From an uncultured Lachnospiraceae bacterium (lineage in GTDB: Bacteria > Bacillota > Clostridia > Lachnospirales > Lachnospiraceae), in NCBI GenBank assembly GCA_947367855.1, contig CANBFE010000004.1, positions 1 through 64,000 of the forward strand: a stretch of DNA of 64,000 bases, in the 5' to 3' direction. The position numbers were made by a program, and so were the translations under genes. Below are positions 16,045 through 24,972 of the stretch, piece after piece. The notes below the pieces were generated by a model that saw only the letters and a list, made by a program, of their open reading frames with translations, made no database searches and was not told the DNA's origin. Each line of letters starts with the position of its first letter. The first letter of the stretch is position 1.

Positions 16045-17052
16045 ATGGCAAGGAATCAACGGAATCTAAAGCCGGATATCATACTGAAGAACTACTGGCG
16101 TGACAATGCGCGCTTCGCTGACCTCTTCAATGCAGTTCTGTTCCAGGGCGAGCAGGTAATACAGCCCCATGAGTTGGAGGATCTGGATACGGAAAGTTCC
16201 ACCATACTGGAGCATAAAAAGCAGGCAGAGGGAATCGCGGCATCCAGGGACAACATAAAAATAAGGAAGAAATCCACCGCATACGGGATAGAGTTTGTGA
16301 TGTTAGGGAACGAGTCACAGGAGTATATCGACTATGCCATGCCAATGAGGGTAATGGGCTATGACTACAGTGCCTACAAAAAGCAGTATGACAGCAATGC
16401 CGCAAAGTATAAAAAAGCAGAAGGCATGGAAGAGGATGAATACCTGTCCAGAATGAAACGCGCAGATAGATTTATGCCTGTGATTACAGTGACTGTATAC
16501 TATGGAAAGAAGCCCTGGGACGGGGCGGCGAGTCTGCACGGCATGCTGAACATTCCGGAGGCGTTAAGGAAGTATGTGAACGATTATCGGATGCTGTTGG
16601 TGGAGGCGAGAAAGAATAACCTTGTGCTGCACAATATGAACAATGTAGACCTTTTTAATCTTCTGGAGATTCTGTTGGACAGCAGCCGTTCCGCAGGTGA
16701 GATTCGGAGCAGGGCAATCGGATACACCAAAGAACGCCGGGTGGACAGAGCTGTCATTCTGACAGCAGCAGGGGCGTTGAACAATCAGATTGACTACAAT
16801 GCACTGGAACAGAGAGGAGATGTGAATATGTTTACTGTATTTGAGGAGACCAGGATAGAAGGCAGAGAAGAGGGCAGAGAAGAAGGCAGAGAAGAAGGCA
16901 GAGAAGAAGGCAGAGCGGAAGAGATTATCGAGACCGGCTATGAGTTTGGCCTGTCCGATGATGATATTCTGGGGAGACTGCAGAAAAAACTGGACATTTC
17001 TTCGGAGATGGCACAGAGATATTTCAGGGAGTTTGGAAAAAGGACTGTATAA
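16045..17052 (+). CDS. Rpn-family PD-(D/E)XK nuclease / putative transposase, copy 1
   Basis: 335 residues. The N-terminal 230 match the Rpn/PD-(D/E)XK_2 architecture: NARFADLFNAVLFQGEQVI, a core strand with E-x-x-Q chemistry (MLGNESQEYIDY, about 96-107) and MRVMGYDYSAY. PVITVTVYYGKKPWDG (about 149-164) is the family's usual second half. Rpn enzymes are Mg2+ or Ca2+-dependent DNases able to stimulate recombination. The C-terminal part has five GREE repeats (16861-16920), then a helical domain. An internal Shine-Dalgarno plus ATG precedes this part. Related copies at 40853-41932 and 62795-63796. Confidence 0.82.
   Translation: MARNQRNLKPDIILKNYWRDNARFADLFNAVLFQGEQVIQPHELEDLDTESSTILEHKKQAEGIAASRDNIKIRKKSTAYGIEFVMLGNESQEYIDYAMPMRVMGYDYSAYKKQYDSNAAKYKKAEGMEEDEYLSRMKRADRFMPVITVTVYYGKKPWDGAASLHGMLNIPEALRKYVNDYRMLLVEARKNNLVLHNMNNVDLFNLLEILLDSSRSAGEIRSRAIGYTKERRVDRAVILTAAGALNNQIDYNALEQRGDVNMFTVFEETRIEGREEGREEGREEGREEGRAEEIIETGYEFGLSDDDILGRLQKKLDISSEMAQRYFREFGKRTV
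16828..17052 (+). CDS. Possible internally started RpnS-like C-terminal protein (74 aa)
   Basis: Within the first Rpn gene, AGAGAGGAG lies 8 bases before ATG 16828, in frame with the parent. The product would be the short variable domain including the GREE repeats and the C-terminal helices. In characterised Rpn loci a separately translated C-terminal fragment (RpnS) inhibits the full-length toxic nuclease (RpnL). The match in layout is clear, translation is not shown. Confidence 0.45.
   Translation: MFTVFEETRIEGREEGREEGREEGREEGRAEEIIETGYEFGLSDDDILGRLQKKLDISSEMAQRYFREFGKRTV
16861..16920 (+). repeat. 12-bp tandem repeat in rpn gene (5 units)
   Basis: Five 12-base units with consensus GGCAGAGAAGAA, encoding GREE five times. 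The last unit has diverged (GGCAGAGCGGAA). Because the unit is a multiple of three, slippage would change linker length without breaking the frame. Confidence 0.9.
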
Positions 17053-17091
17053 GACCGGGGGATTTTCCCAGAGGAAATGCAGGAAGCCTGG

Positions 17092-17127
17092 CTCCATGCA
17101 AAGCCGGTAAGCGATATTTGCATGGAG
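17092..17127 (+). terminator. Hairpin after the rpn gene
   Basis: Perfect 11-bp stem CTCCATGCAAA (17092-17102) / TTTGCATGGAG (17117-17127) with a 14-base loop, followed by TGGTTTTC. It is 40 bases after the rpn stop and likely ends that transcript. The T-run is short. Confidence 0.6.
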
Positions 17128-17225
17128 TGGTTTTCGGTTGCAGGAAAGCAAAGGGCTGTCAATGGTCAATTGCATTTTAAAGTAGCTTATCGTTTTGCAA
17201 AATAAGATAAGTTCCCATTTGTTCA

Positions 17226-18275
17226 TTATATCTTGAATAATCTATACTGCAGACCGCCAGGATTTACAGTGATGCCTTCAGGAAAATACCTGGCTGGCGG
17301 TCTGCAGTCTGGTTGCACTGCAAATTCAACCGGTGTGCAGTATAAATTCATCATGTAATATAAATATTGCTTTACTTCATCTGTAGAAGAAAATTTTGCT
17401 GCCGAATAGGGGGATTCCGGATTGGTTTTTTCAAACAGCAAATATCCATTCTCTGTTTCAATCAAAGTGGCGGCATGTGAAGCGCATATTCTGTCACCGC
17501 TTTGCGTCCAGAAGGTAATTAAAGAAAACGCACTGTCTTTGAAGGAAATTTCCTGCTCATTCCATTTTTCCTGAATAGCCTGCAGCATTTCCTGTTCGCT
17601 GCATTGCTCTGTAATGTGAACCGGATTAAACAGGGTAAAATATGCTGCCTGCACATCCTGACTCCAGTCAATCAGCGGAAAAGGAACATACGCCTTATGT
17701 TCCCCCTCTACGGCTTCCCGTCCGAACAGAATATCGCCGTCTGTATAAAGCCATGCCGTATTCTCGTCCCAACAATCGAAATCTTCTTCTTTGAGCACAT
17801 TTCCTACCGAAATATTATCCTGATTTAACTCATAAGCCGCAATCCTGCAAACAACATCATGGTAATTTCGACGATTGCGCTTATACCATTCCGTAGACAT
17901 GTCGTAGTATTCCCCATAGTCAACCGCCATTTCGTCTATTGTAACAAAATCCCCGACTAATGAAAAAGACGGACATTCCCTCATGCTGTTATTATAGTCT
18001 GTCACCCAGTTCAATACCGTATCAACGTGATTTGTCGGAATCCCGGATTTCAGCAAAATATCCCGGACTTCATTCATAGATAATTCACTGTCCAAATTGG
18101 AATAGGTCAATTGATTTTGGAGAACCGCATCTATCTTTTCATTACCTGGAACTTCATCACCCGCCCGGCTGCTTTCCTGCGTATCCTCTGTTGTAAATGG
18201 CACTTCTGTATTTCCGCAGGCGGAACAAAACGTCAAAATCAATAATACACATAAACAGGCAAATTTTTTCATCAT
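17226..18275 (-). CDS. DUF4300-type lipoprotein
   Basis: 349 residues starting at ATG 18275, where GGGAGG sits 8-9 bases upstream; earlier start codons are less likely. MKKFACLCVLLILTFCSACG is a lipoprotein signal with C-S-A-C at the cleavage site, so the protein is exported and lipid-anchored. The mature part begins QLTYSNLDSELSMNEVRDILLKSGI, a pattern I associate with the DUF4300 family of Firmicutes. Function unknown. A 29-base piece of its 3' coding region is repeated upstream at 18404-18432. Confidence 0.72.
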   Translation of the reverse strand: MMKKFACLCVLLILTFCSACGNTEVPFTTEDTQESSRAGDEVPGNEKIDAVLQNQLTYSNLDSELSMNEVRDILLKSGIPTNHVDTVLNWVTDYNNSMRECPSFSLVGDFVTIDEMAVDYGEYYDMSTEWYKRNRRNYHDVVCRIAAYELNQDNISVGNVLKEEDFDCWDENTAWLYTDGDILFGREAVEGEHKAYVPFPLIDWSQDVQAAYFTLFNPVHITEQCSEQEMLQAIQEKWNEQEISFKDSAFSLITFWTQSGDRICASHAATLIETENGYLLFEKTNPESPYSAAKFSSTDEVKQYLYYMMNLYCTPVEFAVQPDCRPPARYFPEGITVNPGGLQYRLFKI

Positions 18276-18339
18276 TCCCATGACCTCCCTATTGCTTTTC
18301 AATTGATTTATTCTATCACAGGTCATTTTGTAATTCCAT

Positions 18340-18432
18340 TAAATAATGCTTAAGATTTCTGCCCTGCCTGTTTCCTGTGTTTTCGGAAAAGAACAGGTTT
18401 TGTACTGCAAATTCAACCGGTGCGCAGTATAA
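18340..18432 (-). pseudogene. Relic duplicate of the DUF4300 3' end
   Basis: 18404-18432 matches 17317-17345 in 28 of 29 bases. On the minus strand both encode the segment LYC(T/A)PVEFAVQ; the upstream copy continues NLFFSENTGNRQG with no known end. I interpret this as the remains of a tandem second copy of the lipoprotein gene, lost by deletion. The exact limits of the relic are uncertain. Confidence 0.5.
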
Positions 18433-18672
18433 GTAAACCCCAGGTTGATTTTTTGTTTTCTGGATTAACACAGTCAGTATGGACAGCGGGGTGCTTTTCC
18501 CTTATCATAAAAGGCACATGCTGCGCAGCATTGTGGAGGACAGATTTCCGGACAGACAACTTTTATTTTGCTAAAATGCAGGCGAATCCATAAAAACGGA
18601 AGCCTGTGCCGCCTGGTGAAATGGGGATTGAAAAATCCGGAAGGCAGTGAAAAACAAGGAGGTTTATCGAAA

Positions 18673-20520
18673 ATGAATCAAGTAAATATATATAAAACCG
18701 GCAAAAGAATTGCGTTTCTGCGTAAGGAGCGAGGATATACGGGGGAAGCTCTGGCGGAGCGGCTGCAGGTGAGTCCCCAGGCCGTATCCAAATGGGAAAA
18801 TGCCAGATGTCTGCCGGAGACCAGTGTGCTGCCTGCCCTGGCGGAAGCGCTTGGCTGCAGCATTGACAGCCTGCTGTGCCCGGGAGAAATCCTGATTCTG
18901 GAAGCAGTTTATACGGACGGGCAGACGGCGGTTCCGGTAACGGGATTTATAAACGGACTGGCGCGGAATCAGGATATCAACATTCCTGTCAACGGGGCGT
19001 TTCTGGGTGTGTCCATTCCCGGCCAACGGCTGAAGGTACTGACCATAAAATATCAGACGCCGGAAGGAATCTTTTATTCCTATGCCTTACAGAACAGCAG
19101 CCTTGCCCTGAACAGGGGAAAGGACAGGAAGCAGAAAAGCGCCTGCTATGAGGACGGACAGTCCTTTCAGATTGTGGGCGCCTGGTACGGAAACGAGAAG
19201 GCCTTTTCCTCTGCCATGGAGAAGATGGCGCATTATGCGTATTTCAACTGGGACAAGATTCCGGTAAACCAGGAAGCATTTCCCAGTGACACGGCAAGCG
19301 ACGATACGGAATATCTGACACTGGTGTATCTGAACAAAGAAGGAATCCATGTGATCAGTTGTCCGGAGAATGAGGCGATTTATTACAGGAATCACCGCAC
19401 CAGTCTCTTTCTGGAAGACCGCACCAAATGTATTCTGAAAGGAATTACCAGGCTGTCCTGGGGAGAGGGGATGGATTGCCCCTGGGCCGGGTCCATGTAT
19501 GCGGCGCTGCAATACATGGGAGAAAACTATGCCTATCATCAGATCATGGGCATGAGCGGCGCCTGTTGGAGGCTTTGCTTTACGGAAGTCTGGGACTATA
19601 GCTGTACGGACGCCCTGGTGGCCTTTGACTATGCTTCGCCTTTGTTCCAAAGCCTGGGATATTCTTTCCGGATGGCGGACAGGGTGGAAAAGCAGGAGAG
19701 GAAGGCGGAACGTCTGGCCGTGATGGAGGATATCCGGCAGGGAAAACCGGTTCTGGCCATCAACCTGCGGGTTGCCCCCGAGTGGGGTGTCATAACGGGG
19801 TATACGGAGGAGGGTGGACGCTTCCTGTGCCGCACCTATTTTGACAGAGAGATTTTCCGGGAACTGGAGCAGGCGGATTCCGCTGCGGACAAAGAAGACA
19901 GAAGAATCGTATTTGAGGAAAATGAAGGGTATCTGTTTAATGATTTCTGGCCTTTCCTGCTGCTTCATTTCGGGCAGAAAGAGGACGCGCCCTCGCCCAT
20001 GGAGACGTTGAAAGCATCCCTTGGGACGCTGATCTCCTCCTTCCGGGCAGAAGAGTCCAGGGGATATGCGCAGGGAAAGGGAGCCTATGAGGCATGGATC
20101 AGAGGACTTGCGAAAGACGCAGACTTCCGCTTGGATTCCGACAGGGAGAATGTGCTCCGGAGGCTGTGCGTCAACGACAGTATGCTTGTGAGCCTCATCG
20201 ACGCCAGACAGTCGGCGGCATGTTATCTGGAGGAAACGGCTGCCCTGCTGCCGGAATGCAGCCGCCGCCATCTGGAAAAGATCGGGGCAAATTGCCGGGA
20301 TATTGCGGGGATGTTTGCCGGTTTCCGGGACAAAACCGGCGGGACTGCGGAGGCCTGTTCCCTGACCTATAACACGGATTCGGAGTTCCGTATCGCGGTT
20401 TCAAAGTTGGAGGATGTGCGCAGGGAGCAGGCAGCCCTGCTTCAACAGGCGGTGCTTCTGGAGGAGGAAAACTGCCGTCTGGCGCAGTTAATTCTGGATG
20501 GACCCTGGGAGGCGCGCTGA
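18673..20520 (+). CDS. HTH regulator fused to a C39/BtrH-like papain-fold domain
   Basis: 615 residues from ATG 18673 (AAGGAGG 10 bases before). Residues 5-65 are a Cro/CI helix-turn-helix (RIAFLRKERGYTGEALAERL...SPQAVSKWENARCLPE). After a linker, residues about 255-440 resemble C39 peptidase / butirosin BtrH-like domains: a nucleophile candidate C269 in WGEGMDCPWAGSMYAALQYMG, and a GVITGY strand near 372-377, where C39-like folds have their histidine-bearing motif. The C-terminal 150 residues are helical. In related regulators such a domain may sense or bind an acyl/amine ligand; protease activity is not shown. No obvious partner operon. Confidence 0.72.
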   Translation: MNQVNIYKTGKRIAFLRKERGYTGEALAERLQVSPQAVSKWENARCLPETSVLPALAEALGCSIDSLLCPGEILILEAVYTDGQTAVPVTGFINGLARNQDINIPVNGAFLGVSIPGQRLKVLTIKYQTPEGIFYSYALQNSSLALNRGKDRKQKSACYEDGQSFQIVGAWYGNEKAFSSAMEKMAHYAYFNWDKIPVNQEAFPSDTASDDTEYLTLVYLNKEGIHVISCPENEAIYYRNHRTSLFLEDRTKCILKGITRLSWGEGMDCPWAGSMYAALQYMGENYAYHQIMGMSGACWRLCFTEVWDYSCTDALVAFDYASPLFQSLGYSFRMADRVEKQERKAERLAVMEDIRQGKPVLAINLRVAPEWGVITGYTEEGGRFLCRTYFDREIFRELEQADSAADKEDRRIVFEENEGYLFNDFWPFLLLHFGQKEDAPSPMETLKASLGTLISSFRAEESRGYAQGKGAYEAWIRGLAKDADFRLDSDRENVLRRLCVNDSMLVSLIDARQSAACYLEETAALLPECSRRHLEKIGANCRDIAGMFAGFRDKTGGTAEACSLTYNTDSEFRIAVSKLEDVRREQAALLQQAVLLEEENCRLAQLILDGPWEAR

Positions 20521-20672
20521 CAGTTCAGACAGCCCCTCTCGCGAAGTCAAAATTGCTCTCTGTGCAATTTGCGTCCTGTTCAATTTTGCGAGACTTGCAG
20601 GCGCCAAAACGCATTTTTTCGCGTTTTGTGTGCATTCTCGTAACAGTTCAGCGCCCTGTCTGAACTGTTACG
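20521..20672. repeat. Dispersed palindromic repeat, copy B (most complete)
   Basis: Begins immediately after the HTH/C39 gene stop. It contains an opening CAGTTCAGACAGCCCCTCTCGCGAAG, a degenerate run rich in the word GCAATTTTGC/CAATTTTGCGAGACTTGC, then GCGCCAAAACGCATT and GCGTTTTGTGTGCAT, and finally the 13-bp perfect hairpin at 20639-20672. Parts recur at 1-82, 25207-25330, 54530-54562 and 59452-59511. No coding capacity; the ends show the same motif (AGTTCAG...) in opposite senses. Confidence 0.85.
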
Positions 20673-20719
20673 AGGAATGTATTTTATAGGCCGTCAATCG
20701 TATCTGCCGATTGATTAAA

Positions 20720-20775
20720 GTCCCCACAGTTCTGCTGTGGGGACTTGCCATGTCTTCCTATTGATGTTAGAATGG
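20720..20775. repeat. Hairpin and second dispersed repeat (34 bp)
   Basis: GTCCCCACAG/CTGTGGGGAC (20720-20743) is a strong hairpin. Overlapping its end, 20742-20775 (GACTTGCCATGTCTTCC...) recurs at 54687-54720 with 32 of 34 bases identical. Both copies lie 70-125 bases downstream of the CGTAACAGTTCAG hairpin, so they may form one larger composite repeat. The rest of 20673-20838 holds no gene that I can see. Confidence 0.6.
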
Positions 20776-20838
20776 GGTTGCCTGTTACCCTGGGAAGACC
20801 GGTGGGCAGAGAGTGATGAAGAAAAGGGAATCATACGC

Positions 20839-22080
20839 ATGGAAAAACCAAATTACAAACGAACAAAACGCGCCTGCTATTTTGCAAACCTGGCAATGTC
20901 CTCCGTGTTCAGCCTGCCGCCCCTGCTGTTTGCCACATTTCGGGAACAGTACGGAATCTCCTATACACTGTTGGGAACACTTGTTCTGGTCAATTTCTGC
21001 ACACAGCTTGGAATCGACTTGATTTTCAGTTTTTTCAGCAGGCATTTTAACATTCACAAAACCATCCGCCTGATGCCCCTTGTGACGGCAGCAGGGCTGT
21101 GCGTATATGCGTTGATTCCCATGCTGTTTCCCGGGCATGCCTACATGGGACTTGTGGCCGGTACCTTTCTTTTCTCCGTGGCCGCGGGACTGGGAGAGGT
21201 GTTGGTAAGCCCTACCATAGCGGCGCTGCCTTCGGATACGCCGGATAAGGACATGAGTATGCTTCATGCCCTGTACGGTTACGGGTTTGTGGGGGTGGTC
21301 CTGATCAGCACTCTGTTTCTCCGAATTGCGGGAAATCAATATTGGATGTATCTCACCTTCTTCTGGGCCATGCTGCCGGTGATCGCGTCCGTATGGCTAA
21401 GGATGTCGCCCCTGCCGGACATGAATATGGAGCAAAATAAGGTAAAGTCCGCGGGTTCCGGGTCCGGGACAAAGGGGCTTCTGCTTTGCATGGCCTGCAT
21501 CTTTTTGGGTGCCTGTGCGGAGAATACCATGTCCAACTGGGTTTCCGTGTATGCGGAAAAGGCATTGCGGATACCCAAGGTATGGGGGGATATTCTGGGC
21601 ATGTCCCTGTTTGCGGGACTGCTTGCGCTTACCAGAACGATATATGCGAAATATGGTAAAAATATTTTTAAAATATTGACAATCAGCATGTGGGGGGCTG
21701 TGGTCTGCTATCTGACGGTGGGACTTTCCTCCAATGGGGCATTGTCCCTGGCCGCCTGTGCCGCGGTGGGAATCTGCACCGCCATGCTCTGGCCGGGAAC
21801 CCTGATTTTCATGGAAGAAAAAATACCTGCCGCCGGTGTTGCGGCCTATGCGCTGATGGCGGCAGGGGGAGACCTTGGGGCCTCCGTTGCGCCCCAGGCC
21901 CTTGGCATCGCTGTGGACAAGATTGCCCTTACGGAGTGGGCAGGGAACTTGGGCACCAAGCTGTCGCTGACCCCGGAACAGGTGGGATTTAAGGCAGGCA
22001 TGCTGATGGCGGCGGTTTTCCCGGCTTTGGGAATCCTTCTTCTTGCATATATGAAAACCTATTTTGGAAAAGAGAAGTAG
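20839..22080 (+). CDS. MFS transporter
   Basis: 413 residues with 12 hydrophobic segments and no signal peptide. ATG 20839 is chosen because the protein then opens with a typical polar start (MEKPNYKRTKRACYFANLAMS) before helix 1; only a weak AAAAGGGA precedes it. GEVLVSPTIAALPSDTPDKDMSMLHALYGYGFVG has features of the sugar/FucP-like MFS branch. The direction of transport and substrate are unknown. The gap to the next gene is 149 bases, so a shared operon is unclear. Confidence 0.82.
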   Translation: MEKPNYKRTKRACYFANLAMSSVFSLPPLLFATFREQYGISYTLLGTLVLVNFCTQLGIDLIFSFFSRHFNIHKTIRLMPLVTAAGLCVYALIPMLFPGHAYMGLVAGTFLFSVAAGLGEVLVSPTIAALPSDTPDKDMSMLHALYGYGFVGVVLISTLFLRIAGNQYWMYLTFFWAMLPVIASVWLRMSPLPDMNMEQNKVKSAGSGSGTKGLLLCMACIFLGACAENTMSNWVSVYAEKALRIPKVWGDILGMSLFAGLLALTRTIYAKYGKNIFKILTISMWGAVVCYLTVGLSSNGALSLAACAAVGICTAMLWPGTLIFMEEKIPAAGVAAYALMAAGGDLGASVAPQALGIAVDKIALTEWAGNLGTKLSLTPEQVGFKAGMLMAAVFPALGILLLAYMKTYFGKEK

Positions 22081-22229
22081 ACAGGCGTTTTTTTGGTTGC
22101 GCCGGGAGGGGAACCATGGTACAATGTCGAAACAGAAAGGCGCTGATGGGCACAAATGCATGGTAAAATGGCATTCCAATGCCCGGGAAAGAGAAAAGTA
22201 GAGGGAGAAAAGAAGAAGGAGAAAAGAAT

Positions 22230-23594
22230 ATGAAACAGGGGAGAAGTAGTTTTTCCAACAGGCTCGGTTTTGTACTGGCGGCTGCAGGCTCGGCTGTGGG
22301 ACTGGGAAATATCTGGAGATTTCCCTATCTGGCGGCAAAATACGGCGGGGGTATCTTCCTGTTGGTTTATCTGATTTTGGCTGTAACGTTTGGATTTTCG
22401 CTGATGATAACAGAGATTGCCATAGGAAGAAAGACAGGCTTAAGCTGTATTGACGCGTATCAGAAATTGAGCAGGAACTTCAGCTTTCTGGGATGGCTTG
22501 CCGCTTTGGTGCCTGTGATTATCGCGCCGTACTACTGTGTCATCGGCGGATGGGTTATCAAGTATTTCTTTGAGTTTTTAAGGGGACATGCCGCCCTGAC
22601 AGCGCAGGAAAGCTTTTTTTCACAGTTTATCAGCGTGGCAGAGGGCGGAATTTTGGGAAACCCGCTCCTTTGGTTTGCGGTTTTTGTACTCCTTACCGCA
22701 GCGGTAGTGCTCTTCGGCGTGGAGAAGGGGATTGAGAAGGCAAGCCGGGTTATGATGCCGTTATTGGTGGTGCTGTCCGTGGTGGTGGCGGTTTATTCCC
22801 TGACTCTGCCCGGAGCGGTTGAGGGCCTAAAATACTATCTGCTTCCGGATTTTAAGGATTTCTCTACCACCACGGTTCTGGCGGCTATGGGACAGCTCTT
22901 TTATTCCATGTCCCTGGCCATGGGGATTATGATTACTTATGGCTCTTACATGAAGAAGGAGGAGCATCTGGAGAAATCCGTGGGACAGATTGAAGTGTTT
23001 GATACGGCCATTGCCTTTATCGCGGGCCTGATGATTATTCCCGCGGTGTTTGCCTTCTCCGGCGGCGCGGATATCAATGCCGGCCCGGGGCTGATGTTTG
23101 TGACGCTGCCCAGGGTCTTTGGGTCCATGACCGGAGGAAATGTGATCGGTATGGTATTTTTCCTTCTGGTGCTGTTTGCGGCGCTGACTTCCTCCATTTC
23201 CCTGATGGAGACCGTGGTATCCATGTGTATGGACAGGCTTCACTGGAACCGGAAGGTTTCCGTGCTTGCGGTGACGGTGGGAATCCTGGCATTGGGGACG
23301 CTGTCCTGCCTGGGGTACGGGCCGCTTTCGGCCGTGACGGTATTGGGCATGGCTTTCCTGGATTTCTTTGATTTTATTTCCAATTCCATCCTCATGCCGG
23401 TGGTGGCGTTCCTCACCTGTATCCTGGTAGGACATGTGGTGGGAACCAAAGTGGTTTCCGATGAGGTGGAGGCTTCCGGCTCTTTCCGGAGAAAAAAACT
23501 GTTTGAAGTCATGATTCGTTGGATTGCGCCTGTGTGCCTGGTGGTGATTTTGGCGGGAGAGATTTTGAAAATACTGGGTGTGATTTCCATCTGA
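22230..23594 (+). CDS. Neurotransmitter:sodium symporter (NSS) family transporter
   Basis: 454 residues starting at ATG 22230 (AAGGAG 8 bases upstream). FVLAAAGSAVGLGNIWRFPY (about 13-32) is the TM1 signature of NSS transporters, including the unwound Na+ and substrate site; ten further helices follow. SNRLG before it is the N-terminal conserved segment. Bacterial relatives such as MhsT and LeuT import amino acids with Na+. With 11 helices this fits the prokaryotic subfamily. The substrate is likely an amino acid, based on family only. Confidence 0.93.
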   Translation: MKQGRSSFSNRLGFVLAAAGSAVGLGNIWRFPYLAAKYGGGIFLLVYLILAVTFGFSLMITEIAIGRKTGLSCIDAYQKLSRNFSFLGWLAALVPVIIAPYYCVIGGWVIKYFFEFLRGHAALTAQESFFSQFISVAEGGILGNPLLWFAVFVLLTAAVVLFGVEKGIEKASRVMMPLLVVLSVVVAVYSLTLPGAVEGLKYYLLPDFKDFSTTTVLAAMGQLFYSMSLAMGIMITYGSYMKKEEHLEKSVGQIEVFDTAIAFIAGLMIIPAVFAFSGGADINAGPGLMFVTLPRVFGSMTGGNVIGMVFFLLVLFAALTSSISLMETVVSMCMDRLHWNRKVSVLAVTVGILALGTLSCLGYGPLSAVTVLGMAFLDFFDFISNSILMPVVAFLTCILVGHVVGTKVVSDEVEASGSFRRKKLFEVMIRWIAPVCLVVILAGEILKILGVISI

Positions 23595-23812
23595 TCCGCA
23601 ATCCCCATGACCCGCGCCCCTGTTTCCGGATCGTCTTTTTATGCTTCGGCAAAGGGAATGGAAGTTTGTTTGCATTTGTGGTAAAATAGCAGAAAAACAG
23701 CAGTTGCAACCGACAGTTGCCGTATAGTTGCCCAGAATTTCCATATGGTTGGTAGCATGCAACCGGATAAAGCGGTATATTATTGCCATCAAAACAAATG
23801 GAGGTTCCTGAT

Positions 23813-24790
23813 ATGAACGAAAACCAATTTGCAGAAAATCTTATGTACTATCGAAAAAAGAAAGGACTGTCACAGGAAAAAGTTGCCGAATACCTGGAGG
23901 TCAGCCGCCAGGCTGTAACCAAATGGGAAGCGAATGCTTCCAGACCAAATTCCGACAATCTGATGAAGCTGGCGCAATTATTTGAAGTTGAGGTTGACAC
24001 ATTGTTGGGCAATGGGGACAGGGAAGAATCACCAATTCAGGAAGAAGTATCAATGGGAAAAATGCCCTGGGTTCTGATAGGAATATCGACCTTATGTATT
24101 CTGGCCTATATCGTCCACGCTGCATTTACGGATACTTTCAGCATTGGGACATTCCTCTGTATGTTTATGATCTGTATCCCAATCCAGTTATTCCTGCATC
24201 TGTATCTTTCCAATGCAGTCAAAAACAATTCCTTCAATGGGATTGCAGGATTTGATGACAAAATAGAGTACAATATGGGCGAAGTGAAGAAACTGCTGAT
24301 ACAGATTGACTTGCATGTTGGAATTTTGTCTGTTGTAGCTATTTTCCTGTTTTGCGTGATAAACGGAGCAAATTCGAAAATACCTTGGTTCAATGGACTT
24401 CTGCTTGTTGTGTATGTATTCAATTTTATTGCAGGCATACAGATGCACAACTACAAAATGATAGACAAAATTTATTGCAGAGAAGAGGACAGGAAACGCG
24501 CCGGACGCGGTATTCCGGTAACTGCAGTGTACGTTTTGCTGTTATGCGCGGGAATCGGAATAATGGGTATCGTATTTGAAGTAAAAGGAATTGAAAATAA
24601 TACACTGCCTGCAATCAAAATAGGCGGATTGCTGATTGCGGGCATAATAAGCGCAACAACAGGATTTTTAGTTGAGAACAGCAAAATAAAAAAATGGAAT
24701 CCCGCAAATACAGACTACAAAACAAGCAAGGCATGTATAATCGGTTTGGCGATCTGTGTAATCATGTATGGACTGATGTGCGTAGTATAA
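23813..24790 (+). CDS. XRE-family HTH regulator with membrane helices
   Basis: 325 residues; ATG 23813 follows GGAGG at 8 bases. HTH residues 6-62 (NLMYYRKKKGLSQEKVAEYLEVSRQAVTKWEANASRP) then about six hydrophobic segments from residue 80 on (MPWVLIGISTLCILAYIV, FLCMFMICIPIQLFLHLYL, HVGILSVVAIFLFCV, and others). Membrane-tethered HTH proteins of this layout are frequent in Firmicutes and often sit next to ABC or export genes; none is adjacent. Signals and targets are unknown. Confidence 0.82.
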   Translation: MNENQFAENLMYYRKKKGLSQEKVAEYLEVSRQAVTKWEANASRPNSDNLMKLAQLFEVEVDTLLGNGDREESPIQEEVSMGKMPWVLIGISTLCILAYIVHAAFTDTFSIGTFLCMFMICIPIQLFLHLYLSNAVKNNSFNGIAGFDDKIEYNMGEVKKLLIQIDLHVGILSVVAIFLFCVINGANSKIPWFNGLLLVVYVFNFIAGIQMHNYKMIDKIYCREEDRKRAGRGIPVTAVYVLLLCAGIGIMGIVFEVKGIENNTLPAIKIGGLLIAGIISATTGFLVENSKIKKWNPANTDYKTSKACIIGLAICVIMYGLMCVV

Positions 24791-24972
24791 GATGTGGGGA
24801 GTATTTTTCAGATGTCTCTGTGAATCGAAATGGAGATGCCATTTGACGGAACGAATGCTGTTCAGGAAATTCTGACGCCCATTCAGGAAATTTCGGACCC
24901 GGGGTCCTGGCTCTGTGGTATGGTTGTGTTGGCAGACAGGCAGACGGCAGGATGGGAAAGGAGCGTGATCAT

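Noticed and set aside
16861..16920. Tandem repeats as a possible CRISPR-like array
   Set aside because: Units are 12 bases without spacers and within a coding frame.
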